From assembly GCA_035642125.1 (NCBI GenBank), contig DASQSZ010000289.1, positions 1 to 24,652 of the forward strand: 24,652 nucleotides of DNA. Direction: 5' to 3'. The translations under genes and the position numbers were made by a program. Source of the stretch: CALAED01 sp937891035. Its GTDB lineage: Bacteria > Actinomycetota > Actinomycetes > Streptosporangiales > Streptosporangiaceae. Shown here one piece after another: positions 8,335 through 14,591 of the stretch (positions are counted from its first letter, which is position 1; the number at the start of each line of letters is the position of its first letter). Under the pieces are notes generated by a model. It was not told the DNA's origin. It did no database searches and saw only the letters and a list, made by a program, of their open reading frames with translations.

Positions 8335-9270
8335 TCATGCCGATATGGATGCGCCGGTCCATACCGAATGGAGCTGAGCGCGGGCGGCACGAACTTCCGG
8401 GACCGTACGCCAGGGGTGGGACGCTGCGAGGACGTCTTTCACGTTGTTGTTGAGCTGGTCGGAGTTGACCAGCGGTACGACGCGGGCCAGCGACAGCATC
8501 CGGTCGGCGGCGAATTCGGGCTGGGCAGCACGCAGCGACGCGGCGATCTGTCGCGCCAAGAAGATGCCATGCAGTTGCGGCGAGGAGCCCTCAAGGAGTT
8601 GCATGGCCTCCTCGAGACAGTCCTGCGCCCTTCGGTATTCGCCCAGATCGTAGAAGGCCCGTCCGACGCTGCCCATCAAATCGCCGGTATCAAGAGAACC
8701 TTCAGGGGCATCGGCAAGGCCGGCTTGCACATCGTCGAGCGCGTTTCGCGCTTGGTGCTCTTGACCGTTCACGATGCTCAGCGACCAGCCGTGCCGCAGC
8801 TTGAGCCAGGTGTGTTGCCGAGGGGGAACGTCATGGAGCCTGGCTCCCCTTTGCGCGTACTTGACGGCCATGCCCCCATCGCCGCGATGGTAATGAACCC
8901 GGGCCAACACGCTAAGGGCTCGTGATTGTGCCTCGGTCTCCCCGGAAAGCTGCGCGAGCTCCAGCGCGAGCTCGCCTACCTTTTGCCCGGCGTCGAACCG
9001 GCCGGCGTCATTGAGCGTGTAGACCGACTCAACGGCCAGACCCGACGCCGCGACATGCAGCTCTTTGTCACTGCTATCGACTGCCGACCTTATCTGTCGG
9101 ATATGTCGCATTGCCGACAGGACGCCCAGTGCGCCGCCACGTTCGTATCGATCGGCGGCGACGCGCCGCGCCAGTTCTCGAACGTAGGTGGGATCTTGAT
9201 AAGGGCCGGTCTTGGGTGACGGCACGAACATCACGGAGGCAGCAGCAGCCACGAATTCTCGGCGTTTCAC
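8335..9270 (-). CDS. XRE/TPR-type regulator paralogue lacking its HTH domain (degraded copy)
   Basis: 311 aa from GTG 9270 (MKRREFVAAAASVMFVPSPKTGPYQDP). It aligns end to end with the C-terminal part of the next gene (9392-10603), sharing long blocks such as LRAAQPEFAADRMLSLARV and NNNVKDVLAASHPWR. The rest is TPR-like helical repeat (SRALSVLARVHYHRGDGGMAVKYAQRG; AFYDLGEYRRAQDCLEEAMQ). The HTH present in the paralogue is absent: about 216 nt are missing upstream, plus one C just before the GTG. If made, it is a TPR protein that cannot bind DNA and might act as a decoy, partner or remnant. The new N-terminus (KRREFVAAAASVMFV) resembles a short twin-arginine signal, probably by accident. Confidence 0.78.
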   Translation of the reverse strand: MKRREFVAAAASVMFVPSPKTGPYQDPTYVRELARRVAADRYERGGALGVLSAMRHIRQIRSAVDSSDKELHVAASGLAVESVYTLNDAGRFDAGQKVGELALELAQLSGETEAQSRALSVLARVHYHRGDGGMAVKYAQRGARLHDVPPRQHTWLKLRHGWSLSIVNGQEHQARNALDDVQAGLADAPEGSLDTGDLMGSVGRAFYDLGEYRRAQDCLEEAMQLLEGSSPQLHGIFLARQIAASLRAAQPEFAADRMLSLARVVPLVNSDQLNNNVKDVLAASHPWRTVPEVRAARAQLHSVWTGASISA

Positions 9271-9317
9271 GGGTCTAGCTTCTCCCTTTTGGGGCGTATG
9301 ACCACTTCCATAGTCAT
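9267..9317 (-). other. 16-codon leader/remnant ORF overlapping the truncated paralogue
   Basis: ATG 9317 reads MTMEVVIRPKREKLDP then TGA, overlapping the GTG at 9270 as GTGA. VVIRPKREK matches the intact paralogue just after its HTH. It is the in-frame remnant of the original N-terminus, cut off by a 1-nt deletion. It may couple translation to the downstream frame or be non-functional. Confidence 0.5.
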
Positions 9318-9335
9318 AAGGCGCGGCAATGATGC
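9311..9335. repeat. Conserved upstream element, copy 1
   Basis: A 25-bp sequence beginning TAGTCATAAG and ending GGCAATGATGC recurs at 10597-10621 with one mismatch. Both copies lie at the 5' end of the XRE/TPR paralogues, marking the original duplicated promoter/start region. Confidence 0.8.
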
Positions 9336-9391
9336 ATAGGACGTGAAATGGCTTCGGCGTGACCGGACCGGACTCTGGCCGTTCCCGCCGA

Positions 9392-10603
9392 CTACGCGGG
9401 AGCCGACTCTCCCGCCCATACCGAACGGAGCTGAGCGCGCGCGGAACGGACCTCAGGAACGGCGCGCCAAGGGTGGGACGCGGCGAGGACGTCTTTCACG
9501 TTGTTGTTGAGCCGAACAGAGTTCACCAGCGGTACGACGCGGGCCAGCGACAACATGCGATCGGCGGCGAACTCGGGCTGAGCCGCGCGCAACGACGCGG
9601 AGATCTGGCGCGCCAAGAAAACACCATGCAGTCGCGGCCACGAGTCCCCAACACTGTGCACAGCTTCATCCAGCCATGCCTGGGCGTCACGGTATTCCCC
9701 CAGATCGTAGAGGGCACTTCCGACGCTGCCCATCAAGTCTGCGGTATCACGAGATGCTTGGGAGTCTCCGTCTCTCGAATCGCCGAGGAAGCGACCCACG
9801 TGATCGAGCACATGTCGCGCTTCACCCTCGTGACCGCGCACGATGCTGAGCGACCATCCATGTCGTAGCCGCAGCCACGCCTGTTGCTGAGGAGGAATGT
9901 CATGGAGTCTGATCGCCTGCTGTGCGTACTTGACGGCCAGACCTCCGTCGCCCCGATGTTGTTGGACCCGAGCCAGGACGCTCAAGGCCCGCGATTGCGT
10001 ATCGGCATCTTGGGAACGCTGTGCAAGTGCCAGCGCGAGCTCACCGACCTTTTGCCCGGTGTCGAACCGACCGGCGTCGCTCAGCGTCCAGATCGCCTCA
10101 ACGGCCAAACCCGACGCCGCAATCTGGAGCCTTTTATCACTGCTATCGACGGCTGACTTGATCTGCCGAATATGCCGCATCACCGGCGAAGCACCCGACG
10201 AGCCGCCATTTTGGTACCTATCGGCGGCAACCCGCTTGGCCAGTTCTCGAAGGTACTCGGGATCTTGATAGGGGCCAGTCTTGGGGGACGGCACGAACAT
10301 CACGGATGCCGCAGCAGCCACGAATTCTCGACGCTTCACGGGGTCCGACTTCTCCCTTTTAGGCCGTATGACCACTTCCAACCCTACACGAGTCAGGATG
10401 TTGATCACTTTGGCGAACTCGAGGCCGCCTTTCCCGTTGATCACGTCGGAGACCCATCCTTGGCCTTTGTCCAGTTCACGTGCGAGTTGGTTCTGCGAGT
10501 AACCTCGCCGATCCATGATCATTTTGAAGGCCTCGGGGAGGCTGTGAGCTTCCATGCTGGGCAGAGTATCGGGAGTCATGAATGCATGACTAGCTGTAGT
10601 CAT
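9392..10603 (-). CDS. XRE-family regulator with C-terminal TPR-like domain
   Basis: The stop is at 9392. Three in-frame ATGs are possible: 10603 (MTTASHAF), 10579 (MTPDTLPSM) and 10555 (MEAHSLPEAFKMIMDRRGYS); none has a clear ribosome site. I used 10603 because the truncated paralogue conserves that ATG in a frame-preserving way, although MEAHSLPEAF is where recognisable homology begins. The HTH (LPEAFKMIMDRRGYSQNQLARELDKGQGWVSDVINGKGG) is XRE/Cro-like. After a basic linker (VIRPKREKSDPVKRREF) comes a TPR-like helical domain of about 300 aa. Such proteins are common in Streptomyces and relatives, often beside RsbW-like ATPases, as here across a divergent promoter. It probably regulates itself and the divergent operon. 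Confidence 0.85.
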   Translation of the reverse strand: MTTASHAFMTPDTLPSMEAHSLPEAFKMIMDRRGYSQNQLARELDKGQGWVSDVINGKGGLEFAKVINILTRVGLEVVIRPKREKSDPVKRREFVAAAASVMFVPSPKTGPYQDPEYLRELAKRVAADRYQNGGSSGASPVMRHIRQIKSAVDSSDKRLQIAASGLAVEAIWTLSDAGRFDTGQKVGELALALAQRSQDADTQSRALSVLARVQQHRGDGGLAVKYAQQAIRLHDIPPQQQAWLRLRHGWSLSIVRGHEGEARHVLDHVGRFLGDSRDGDSQASRDTADLMGSVGSALYDLGEYRDAQAWLDEAVHSVGDSWPRLHGVFLARQISASLRAAQPEFAADRMLSLARVVPLVNSVRLNNNVKDVLAASHPWRAVPEVRSARAQLRSVWAGESAPA

Positions 10604-10621
10604 AAGTCGCGGCAATGATGC
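10597..10621. promoter_or_regulatory. Conserved upstream element, copy 2, in the divergent XRE/ATPase region
   Basis: The same 25-bp element as at 9311-9335, placed between the leftward XRE/TPR gene and the rightward ATPase operon. Survival of this non-coding stretch in both paralogues suggests a promoter or operator. No confident -35/-10 pair could be read. Confidence 0.5.
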
Positions 10622-10650
10622 TGTGTACAGGACGCACACGGGAGCACGGC

Positions 10651-11055
10651 ATGATCACAGAAGCGCGGCGTTTGTTGGGCGTGAGCGAATACGCAGCCAC
10701 CCCGCAACAAGTGTCGTTCGCAAAAAGCTGGATTCGCAACGTGCTCGCCGACCGCGTCGCCCAAGACACGATCTTCGACGTTTCTCTGTGCGTGGTCGAG
10801 CTTGTCGATAACGCACGCAAACACGGCCCTGCCGACGGGTTGATCACCGTCGCGCTCTATATGAACGCCGATGTGATCCGCGTGGAGGTCACCGATGGGG
10901 GCTCACCGGAAACTGTCCCGCGCGTGACGGACAACTGGCTCACTGAGGACGGACACGGTTTGAAGATCGTTTCTGAGGTCGCCGAACAGTGGGGATCTCA
11001 TCAAGACCCCGACCTCAACCGGGTCGTCTGGTGCGAATTCTTGAAGAAGGGATGA
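10651..11055 (+). CDS. RsbW-like ATP-binding protein (HATPase, anti-sigma/serine kinase type)
   Basis: 134 aa from ATG 10651, preceded by GGGAG at 6-nt spacing. The GHKL fold is clear: N-box CVVELVDNARKHG (Glu50, Asn54), G1 box VTDGGSP (Asp82) and G2 box EDGHGLKIV (Gly101-Gly103). This matches HATPase_c_2, the RsbW/SpoIIAB-like group that in actinomycetes is expanded as small single-domain regulators binding ATP and often a sigma factor or anti-anti-sigma. No sigma factor or STAS gene is nearby; instead it leads three small genes and faces an XRE/TPR regulator. A partner-switching role is inferred. Confidence 0.88.
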   Translation: MITEARRLLGVSEYAATPQQVSFAKSWIRNVLADRVAQDTIFDVSLCVVELVDNARKHGPADGLITVALYMNADVIRVEVTDGGSPETVPRVTDNWLTEDGHGLKIVSEVAEQWGSHQDPDLNRVVWCEFLKKG

Positions 11056-11062
11056 GGGGAAA

Positions 11063-11239
11063 ATGCTCGTTCAAGCCGCATGCGCCGAACGTGAACATAT
11101 GCTCGCCACCGCCGCCGAGCTACAGACCATGGCCGATCTCATCGGGAAATACCCCGCCGAGGCGCAGCTCATCATCGCCGCCCTCGAAGAGGGACTTGTG
11201 CTCGGCCCGATGCGGGTCGCCGACGACGATCGCGTTTGA
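11063..11239 (+). CDS. 58-aa small protein of unknown function
   Basis: The ATG at 11063 follows GAGGGGA with 2-3 nt spacing and starts 7 nt after the ATPase stop; the frame ends at TGA 11237-11239. The protein begins MLVQAACAEREHMLATAAE, continues with a helical stretch (TMADLIGKYPAEAQLIIAALEEG) and ends VADDDRV. It is predicted to be soluble and mostly helical with two cationic/anionic faces; no known motif. Support comes from operon position, ribosome site, and a downstream gene whose ribosome site overlaps this stop. It probably acts with the ATPase. Confidence 0.6.
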   Translation: MLVQAACAEREHMLATAAELQTMADLIGKYPAEAQLIIAALEEGLVLGPMRVADDDRV

Positions 11240-11247
11240 GGTGCGCG

Positions 11248-11481
11248 ATGTTACTCGGCCCCGATGAGATTGCTCAACGCATCCAGCACCGACACCGCCC
11301 AGGATGGTTGGTGTGGCACGGCAAGCACACCGGACACTATTGGGCGCTGGCCCGCTGGACGCCCACCCCGCATGGCCTGCTCGGCGCCGCCACCCCCGAC
11401 GCACTCGACACGGCGATCGCCGCCTTCGAACTACTCCATCCCAAGCCCGCACCCCCGCGCTCCCATGCTCTATTTCATTGA
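11248..11481 (+). CDS. 77-aa small conserved-type protein of unknown function
   Basis: From ATG 11248, with GAGGTG overlapping the previous gene's stop codon, so the two are probably translationally coupled. Sequence MLLGPDEIAQRIQHRHRPG then WLVWHGKHTGHYWALARWTP has the Trp/His-rich beta pattern I associate with small actinobacterial proteins found beside XRE and RsbW-like genes, followed by a helix (DALDTAIAAFELLHP). No enzymatic motif. A TTG at 11236 is a weaker start. It is third in the ATPase operon, overlapping the next gene by 17 nt. Confidence 0.68.
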   Translation: MLLGPDEIAQRIQHRHRPGWLVWHGKHTGHYWALARWTPTPHGLLGAATPDALDTAIAAFELLHPKPAPPRSHALFH

Positions 11482-11713
11482 AGAATCCGACGATTGCGGC
11501 GTGCACTGGCGGCGAGCCGAGCTCACCTACTGCTTCTTCCATCCCCGTGTCGCAATGCTCGAGGCCCTGGAGATCATTCAGGACGAATGGCAACCGCCCG
11601 AACCCGCGTGGCGCCAACTCGTCCACGCCCTCCAAGACGAATCCGTGGCTCATTTTTGGCAGAAAGCCATCCGGGTCGTACGGGCGGACAAGGCGTCGAA
11701 CGCTGAGAACTGA
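11465..11713 (+). CDS. 82-aa small protein of unknown function, last gene of the ATPase operon
   Basis: ATG 11465 lies 17 nt inside the end of the preceding gene in another frame, a coupling arrangement. The protein (MLYFIEESDDCGVHWRRAELTYCFFHP) starts with a short beta-rich acidic region, then a helical portion (ALEIIQDEWQPPEPAWRQLVHALQDESVAHFWQKA) and a basic/polar tail. It is Trp-rich for its size (4 Trp). The frame is also open upstream to 11264, but that part overlaps the 77-aa gene and looks like out-of-frame sequence. It ends 6 nt from the convergent Ala-rich gene. Confidence 0.62.
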   Translation: MLYFIEESDDCGVHWRRAELTYCFFHPRVAMLEALEIIQDEWQPPEPAWRQLVHALQDESVAHFWQKAIRVVRADKASNAEN

Positions 11714-11719
11714 CGCCGG

Positions 11720-12478
11720 TCAAGCCGGCGGAGTCTCCTTCAGCGGGCGGCGCAGCGTCCATGATTGCCGGGGGGCACCGGTCAGGATGGACAAAACCTG
11801 CCGCGCACGAGATCGGCGCGTACGCAACTCGAACAGCAGGCTGGACCACTCCTCCGCGTAGCGACTCCGATGGCACGCAGGCAACATCGCCGCGCTTAAA
11901 GTGACCAACCGAGCCGTTGCCCGCCCCGGCGGCCGTACCACCCCTCGCTTCGACACCTTAAAAGCCTCGGACGCCTCAACCAGTTCCTCAAAAACCCTCG
12001 TTGATGCCACGAGCGCGCGTTCCGCCGCGTGTACCGACTTCGCCGCCCTTCGCGCCTCGAATGCCGCCTCCGCCGAGCTCCGCGCCTCGAATGCTGCGAA
12101 CGTCGCGGCCGCTGCCTTCTGCGCCTTCAATGCCGTCCCACGCGCTGCATGGGCCGCCCTCCATGCGGCGAACGTCGCAGCCGCCGCCCACGCTGCATCC
12201 GCTGCCCCTCCCGCCGAATCCGTCATCCTCCACACTGTGTCCGCTGCGACCGCCGCTCTGCCCGCCGCGTCTGGTGTGACCGCCACCCTCCACGCCGTGT
12301 CCGCCGCGTCCACTGTTCTTCCCGCCGCCTCACAAGCGTCCGCTGCCCGCCGTGCCGCGTCTGCCGTGTCCGCTGCCCACCTGGCGTTGCTCGCCGCCTG
12401 ATATGCCGCTTCCCCTGCGGCTTTCACGCGCATCAACGCGTTCAGGAGGTCTTGAAGTGTGTCGTTGCTAGGGGTCAT
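11720..12478 (-). CDS. Alanine-rich helical repeat protein, last gene of the PadR operon
   Basis: 252 aa. The start ATG overlaps the PadR stop as ATGA (12475-12478). After a short N-terminus (MTPSNDTLQDLLNALMRV), residues about 20-170 are a long Ala-rich, imperfectly repeated helix (AADTADAARRAADACEAA; AAFEARSSAEAAFEARRAA) with regularly placed Trp, Arg and Asp, suggesting an extended or coiled-coil rod. A distinct C-terminus (LPACHRSRYAEEWSSLLFEL, then RARQVLSILTGAPRQSWTLRR) matches a short tail motif I recall from actinobacterial membrane or PadR-linked proteins. No signal peptide or TM. The function is unknown; fixed linkage to PadR suggests a regulatory or envelope-related partner. Confidence 0.75.
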   Translation of the reverse strand: MTPSNDTLQDLLNALMRVKAAGEAAYQAASNARWAADTADAARRAADACEAAGRTVDAADTAWRVAVTPDAAGRAAVAADTVWRMTDSAGGAADAAWAAAATFAAWRAAHAARGTALKAQKAAAATFAAFEARSSAEAAFEARRAAKSVHAAERALVASTRVFEELVEASEAFKVSKRGVVRPPGRATARLVTLSAAMLPACHRSRYAEEWSSLLFELRTRRSRARQVLSILTGAPRQSWTLRRPLKETPPA

Positions 12479-12831
12479 TCGGTGGCTCCGGGTGTCTGGG
12501 GGCGGAGGCTCCCCCACGGAACGGGTGTGGTGGCACGGTTGGCGTGGGCGGCGGCAAGGGCGAGCCGTGCGGCTTCGGCGCCGTCCTCGGTGAGCCGGTA
12601 GTAGCGGCGGCGGGGCCGGGCCCGCCCGTCTTCGGCCTGTTCGGCCGGGGTTTCCCAGCGGGAGGTGATCCAGCCGGTCTGCTCCAGCCGGGTGATGATG
12701 GGATACACCGTGCCGGTCGGCAGGCCGGTGGCCTGCACCATCTCCAGCCCGTACCACTCGCGGTTCGGCTCCAGCAGCGCCTGGCGCAGCACCATCTGGG
12801 TCTGCAAAGTCATCCGCGGCCCCCGGGTCAT
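12475..12831 (-). CDS. PadR-family transcriptional regulator
   Basis: 118 aa from ATG 12831, which overlaps the upstream gene's stop (ATGA). An in-frame GTG at 12867 would overlap further. The winged helix is clear: MTLQTQMVLRQALLEPNREWYGLEMVQATGLPTGTVYPIITRLEQTGW, then the wing SRWETPAEQAEDGRARPRRRYYRLTEDGAEAARLAL. It is the short PadR type (PadR-s2-like) without a long C-terminal helix. These regulators usually repress their own operon and neighbours. The inverted repeat at 13055-13073, just before the operon's first gene, is the obvious candidate site. Confidence 0.9.
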   Translation of the reverse strand: MTRGPRMTLQTQMVLRQALLEPNREWYGLEMVQATGLPTGTVYPIITRLEQTGWITSRWETPAEQAEDGRARPRRRYYRLTEDGAEAARLALAAAHANRATTPVPWGSLRPQTPGATE

Positions 12832-13052
12832 CGTGACCCCCCGGCGCGGTCCGCGTACCGAGTCCACACAGTGAACAACAGCGTGGCGACCGTCGCGCCC
12901 GCCCCCACCGGGATCCCCATTCGCGGGACAATCGCGATGAGCACCATTACCACCACGGCGGCTAACGCAATTCCCAGTATCACCAGCACGTCCAGGAAGG
13001 TGACTCCGGCGCGCCGCCCCACCGAACGACTCTCGGGCTCTACAGACCTCAT
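12828..13052 (-). CDS. 74-aa two-TM membrane protein, first gene of the PadR operon
   Basis: From ATG 13052. Residues 1-15 are basic (MRSVEPESRSVGRRAG), followed by a strong TM helix (VTFLDVLVILGIALAAVVVMVLIAIV, about 17-42) and a second hydrophobic stretch (VGAGATVATLLFTVW, about 49-63), ending RYADRAGGSR. No ribosome site precedes it, but TAGAGT (complement of 13060-13065) sits 7 nt before the ATG, where a -10 box for a leaderless mRNA would be. It overlaps PadR by ATGA. No known family is recognised. A sensor or membrane partner for PadR or the Ala-rich protein is inference. Confidence 0.65.
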   Translation of the reverse strand: MRSVEPESRSVGRRAGVTFLDVLVILGIALAAVVVMVLIAIVPRMGIPVGAGATVATLLFTVWTRYADRAGGSR

Positions 13053-13054
13053 AA

Positions 13055-13073
13055 CTCGTACTCTACATACGAG
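13055..13073. promoter_or_regulatory. Putative PadR operator over a leaderless promoter
   Basis: CTCGTA (13055-13060) and TACGAG (13068-13073) are perfect inverted arms with a 7-nt spacer. The leftward -10 candidate TAGAGT lies within it, 7 nt from the ATG at 13052. A repressor bound here would block transcription of the small-TM/PadR/Ala-rich operon. The divergent TetR gene starts 31 nt to the right and might also use it. Confidence 0.6.
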
Positions 13074-13104
13074 CCCTACCGGTGCACAACGGCGAGAGGG
13101 CGCG

Positions 13105-13758
13105 ATGCACGATGGGGGCATGCGTACGGATGCGTCCCAGGAAGGGGCGGGCGGCGGCGGGCGGCAGTGGGCGCGGGCCGACGCCACGAGGCAGGCGCTG
13201 CTGGCGGCGGCCCGCGAGGTCTTCTCCGAGCAGGGCTACGCCGACGCGGGCATCGCCGAGATCGTCGCGCGCTCGGGCATCAGCGTCGGCAGCCTCTATC
13301 ACCACTACGGCGGCAAGGCCGGGCTCTATCTCGCGCTGTGGGAGGAGCATTCCGCCGCGCAGGAGGCCCGTGCCACCAAGGCCGTGGCGGCGGCGCGCGG
13401 CGACGGCCACGGCGAGCGCGACCCGATCCGGCTGTTCATCGCCGGGGCCAGGGCCTTCCTCGAGGTCTGCTGGGAGCACCGCGACATCGCCCGGCTGTTC
13501 TACGAAGGCGAAGGCCCGGCCGGGTTCGGGCTGCTGCGCCGCCGCCGCTGGCGGCGGTGGACCGAGCGGAACACCCGGCTGCTGCGCGTCGACGAGGACG
13601 AGCGGGCCGGACACGTCCTCGTTCTCGTGCTCACAACCGTGATCGGTGAGGCCGGCCGGGAGGTCGCGACGGCCGAGGACGACGCCGCCGCCGCCGAGTT
13701 CATCGACGAAGTCGCCCGCATCCTGGGCCGACTGGCCGAATCAGATCAGACTTTCTAG
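13105..13758 (+). CDS. TetR-family transcriptional regulator (first)
   Basis: 217 aa from ATG 13105, preceded by GAGAGGG at 4-nt spacing; ATG 13120 is a possible alternative. The frame is open much further upstream but would run through the antisense PadR operon. The HTH spans about 28-75: ATRQALLAAAREVFSEQGYADAGIAEIVARSGISVGSLYHHYGGKAGLYLALWEE. The C-terminal ligand domain contains an Arg cluster (LLRRRRWRRW). It ends 41 nt before the SDR gene, and the inverted repeat at 13753-13773 overlaps its stop codon, so it probably controls the SDR-MFS-MaoC genes. The ligand may be an acyl-CoA or a substrate of that pathway (inference). Confidence 0.9.
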   Translation: MHDGGMRTDASQEGAGGGGRQWARADATRQALLAAAREVFSEQGYADAGIAEIVARSGISVGSLYHHYGGKAGLYLALWEEHSAAQEARATKAVAAARGDGHGERDPIRLFIAGARAFLEVCWEHRDIARLFYEGEGPAGFGLLRRRRWRRWTERNTRLLRVDEDERAGHVLVLVLTTVIGEAGREVATAEDDAAAAEFIDEVARILGRLAESDQTF

Positions 13759-13773
13759 AATGCTGCTCTAGAA
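13753..13773. promoter_or_regulatory. Putative TetR operator/promoter before the SDR operon
   Basis: TTCTAGA (13753-13759) and TCTAGAA (13767-13773) are perfect 7-bp inverted arms with a 7-nt spacer, overlapping the TetR stop codon (TAG at 13756). TAGAAT (13756-13761) within it resembles a -10 box. Its position 26 nt before the SDR start suits repression of the operon. Confidence 0.62.
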
Positions 13774-13799
13774 CTCACCCCACGAAGGAGCCCGCGCTG

Positions 13800-14576
13800 A
13801 TGGCATCACCCCTGGCAAGACCCCTGACCGACCGGGTCGCGTTCGTCACGGGAGCGGGCCGGGGCATCGGCGCCGCCACCGCGATCAGGCTGGCCGCCGA
13901 CGGGGCCAAGGTCGCCGTCGTCGATCTGACCGACGACGCGGGCAAGGCCACGGTCGACACGATCCAGGGCGCGGGCGGCACCGCGATCGCCATCGGCTGC
14001 GACGTATCCCAGCGCGATCAGGTCGAGGCGGCGGTCGAGCGCACGGTACGCGAGCTCGGCGGCCTCCACGTCCTCGTCAACAACGCCGGGGTGACCCGCG
14101 ACAACCTGCTGTTCAAGATGACCGACGACGACTGGGACACGGTCATCGACATCCACCTCAAGGGCAGCTTCCTGTGCGCCAGGGCGGCCCAAAAGCACAT
14201 GGTCGAGCAACGCTGGGGCAAGATCGTCAACCTGTCCAGCACGTCGGCGCTTGGCAACAGGGGCCAGGCCAACTACTCCACCGCCAAGTCCGGCCTGCAG
14301 GGCTTCACCAAGACCCTCGCCATCGAGCTCGGCCAGTTCGGCATCAACGTCAACGCTGTCGCCCCCGGCTACATCGACACCGAGATGACCAGGCTGACGT
14401 CCCGCCGCCTCGGCGTCGACCCCGAAGAGCGCATGGCCGAGGCGTCCAAGGCGATCCCGCTGCGCCGCGTCGGCGTCCCCGAGGACATCGCCGGCGTCGT
14501 CTCCTTCCTGTGCGGCCCCGACTCCTCCTACGTCACCGGGCAGGTCATCTACGTCGCCGGCGGTCCCCGGGCCTGA
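13800..14576 (+). CDS. SDR-family oxidoreductase (FabG/3-hydroxyacyl-CoA dehydrogenase-like)
   Basis: 258 aa from ATG 13800, with GAAGGAG about 9 nt upstream. Classical SDR motifs: TGAGRGIG (17-24), NNAG (94-97), catalytic Ser146 in VNLSSTS, and YSTAK with Tyr159 and Lys163. Asp42 at the end of the second strand (AVVDLTDD) favours NAD(H) over NADP(H). The end (SSYVTGQVIYVAGGPRA) is typical of FabG-like enzymes. It is co-directional with an MFS transporter and a MaoC hydratase, so NAD-dependent oxidation of a 3-hydroxyacyl-CoA or a sterol-like hydroxyl is the best inference; reductive FabG-type action is possible. Probable first gene of the TetR-controlled operon. Confidence 0.9.
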   Translation: MASPLARPLTDRVAFVTGAGRGIGAATAIRLAADGAKVAVVDLTDDAGKATVDTIQGAGGTAIAIGCDVSQRDQVEAAVERTVRELGGLHVLVNNAGVTRDNLLFKMTDDDWDTVIDIHLKGSFLCARAAQKHMVEQRWGKIVNLSSTSALGNRGQANYSTAKSGLQGFTKTLAIELGQFGINVNAVAPGYIDTEMTRLTSRRLGVDPEERMAEASKAIPLRRVGVPEDIAGVVSFLCGPDSSYVTGQVIYVAGGPRA

Positions 14577-14583
14577 CCCGGGG
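14565..14583 (+). promoter_or_regulatory. Hairpin spanning the SDR stop, before the MFS start
   Basis: CCCCGGG (14565-14571) and CCCGGGG (14577-14583) pair around CCTGA, whose TGA is the SDR stop. The right arm supplies the only G-rich sequence before the MFS ATG at 14592, so the stem could hide its ribosome site. No T-tract; an attenuator or processing site is possible. Confidence 0.45.
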
Positions 14584-14591
14584 CCACGCGC

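Noticed and set aside
12001..12601. Rightward Pro/Arg- or Ala-rich frames across the Ala-rich gene
   Set aside because: They are complements of the repetitive GC-rich Ala codons; the leftward frame has overlap coupling with PadR.
12544..13104. N-terminal extension of the first TetR gene upstream to 12544
   Set aside because: It would run antisense through PadR and the 74-aa gene, and the extra sequence lacks homology; a ribosome site supports ATG 13105.
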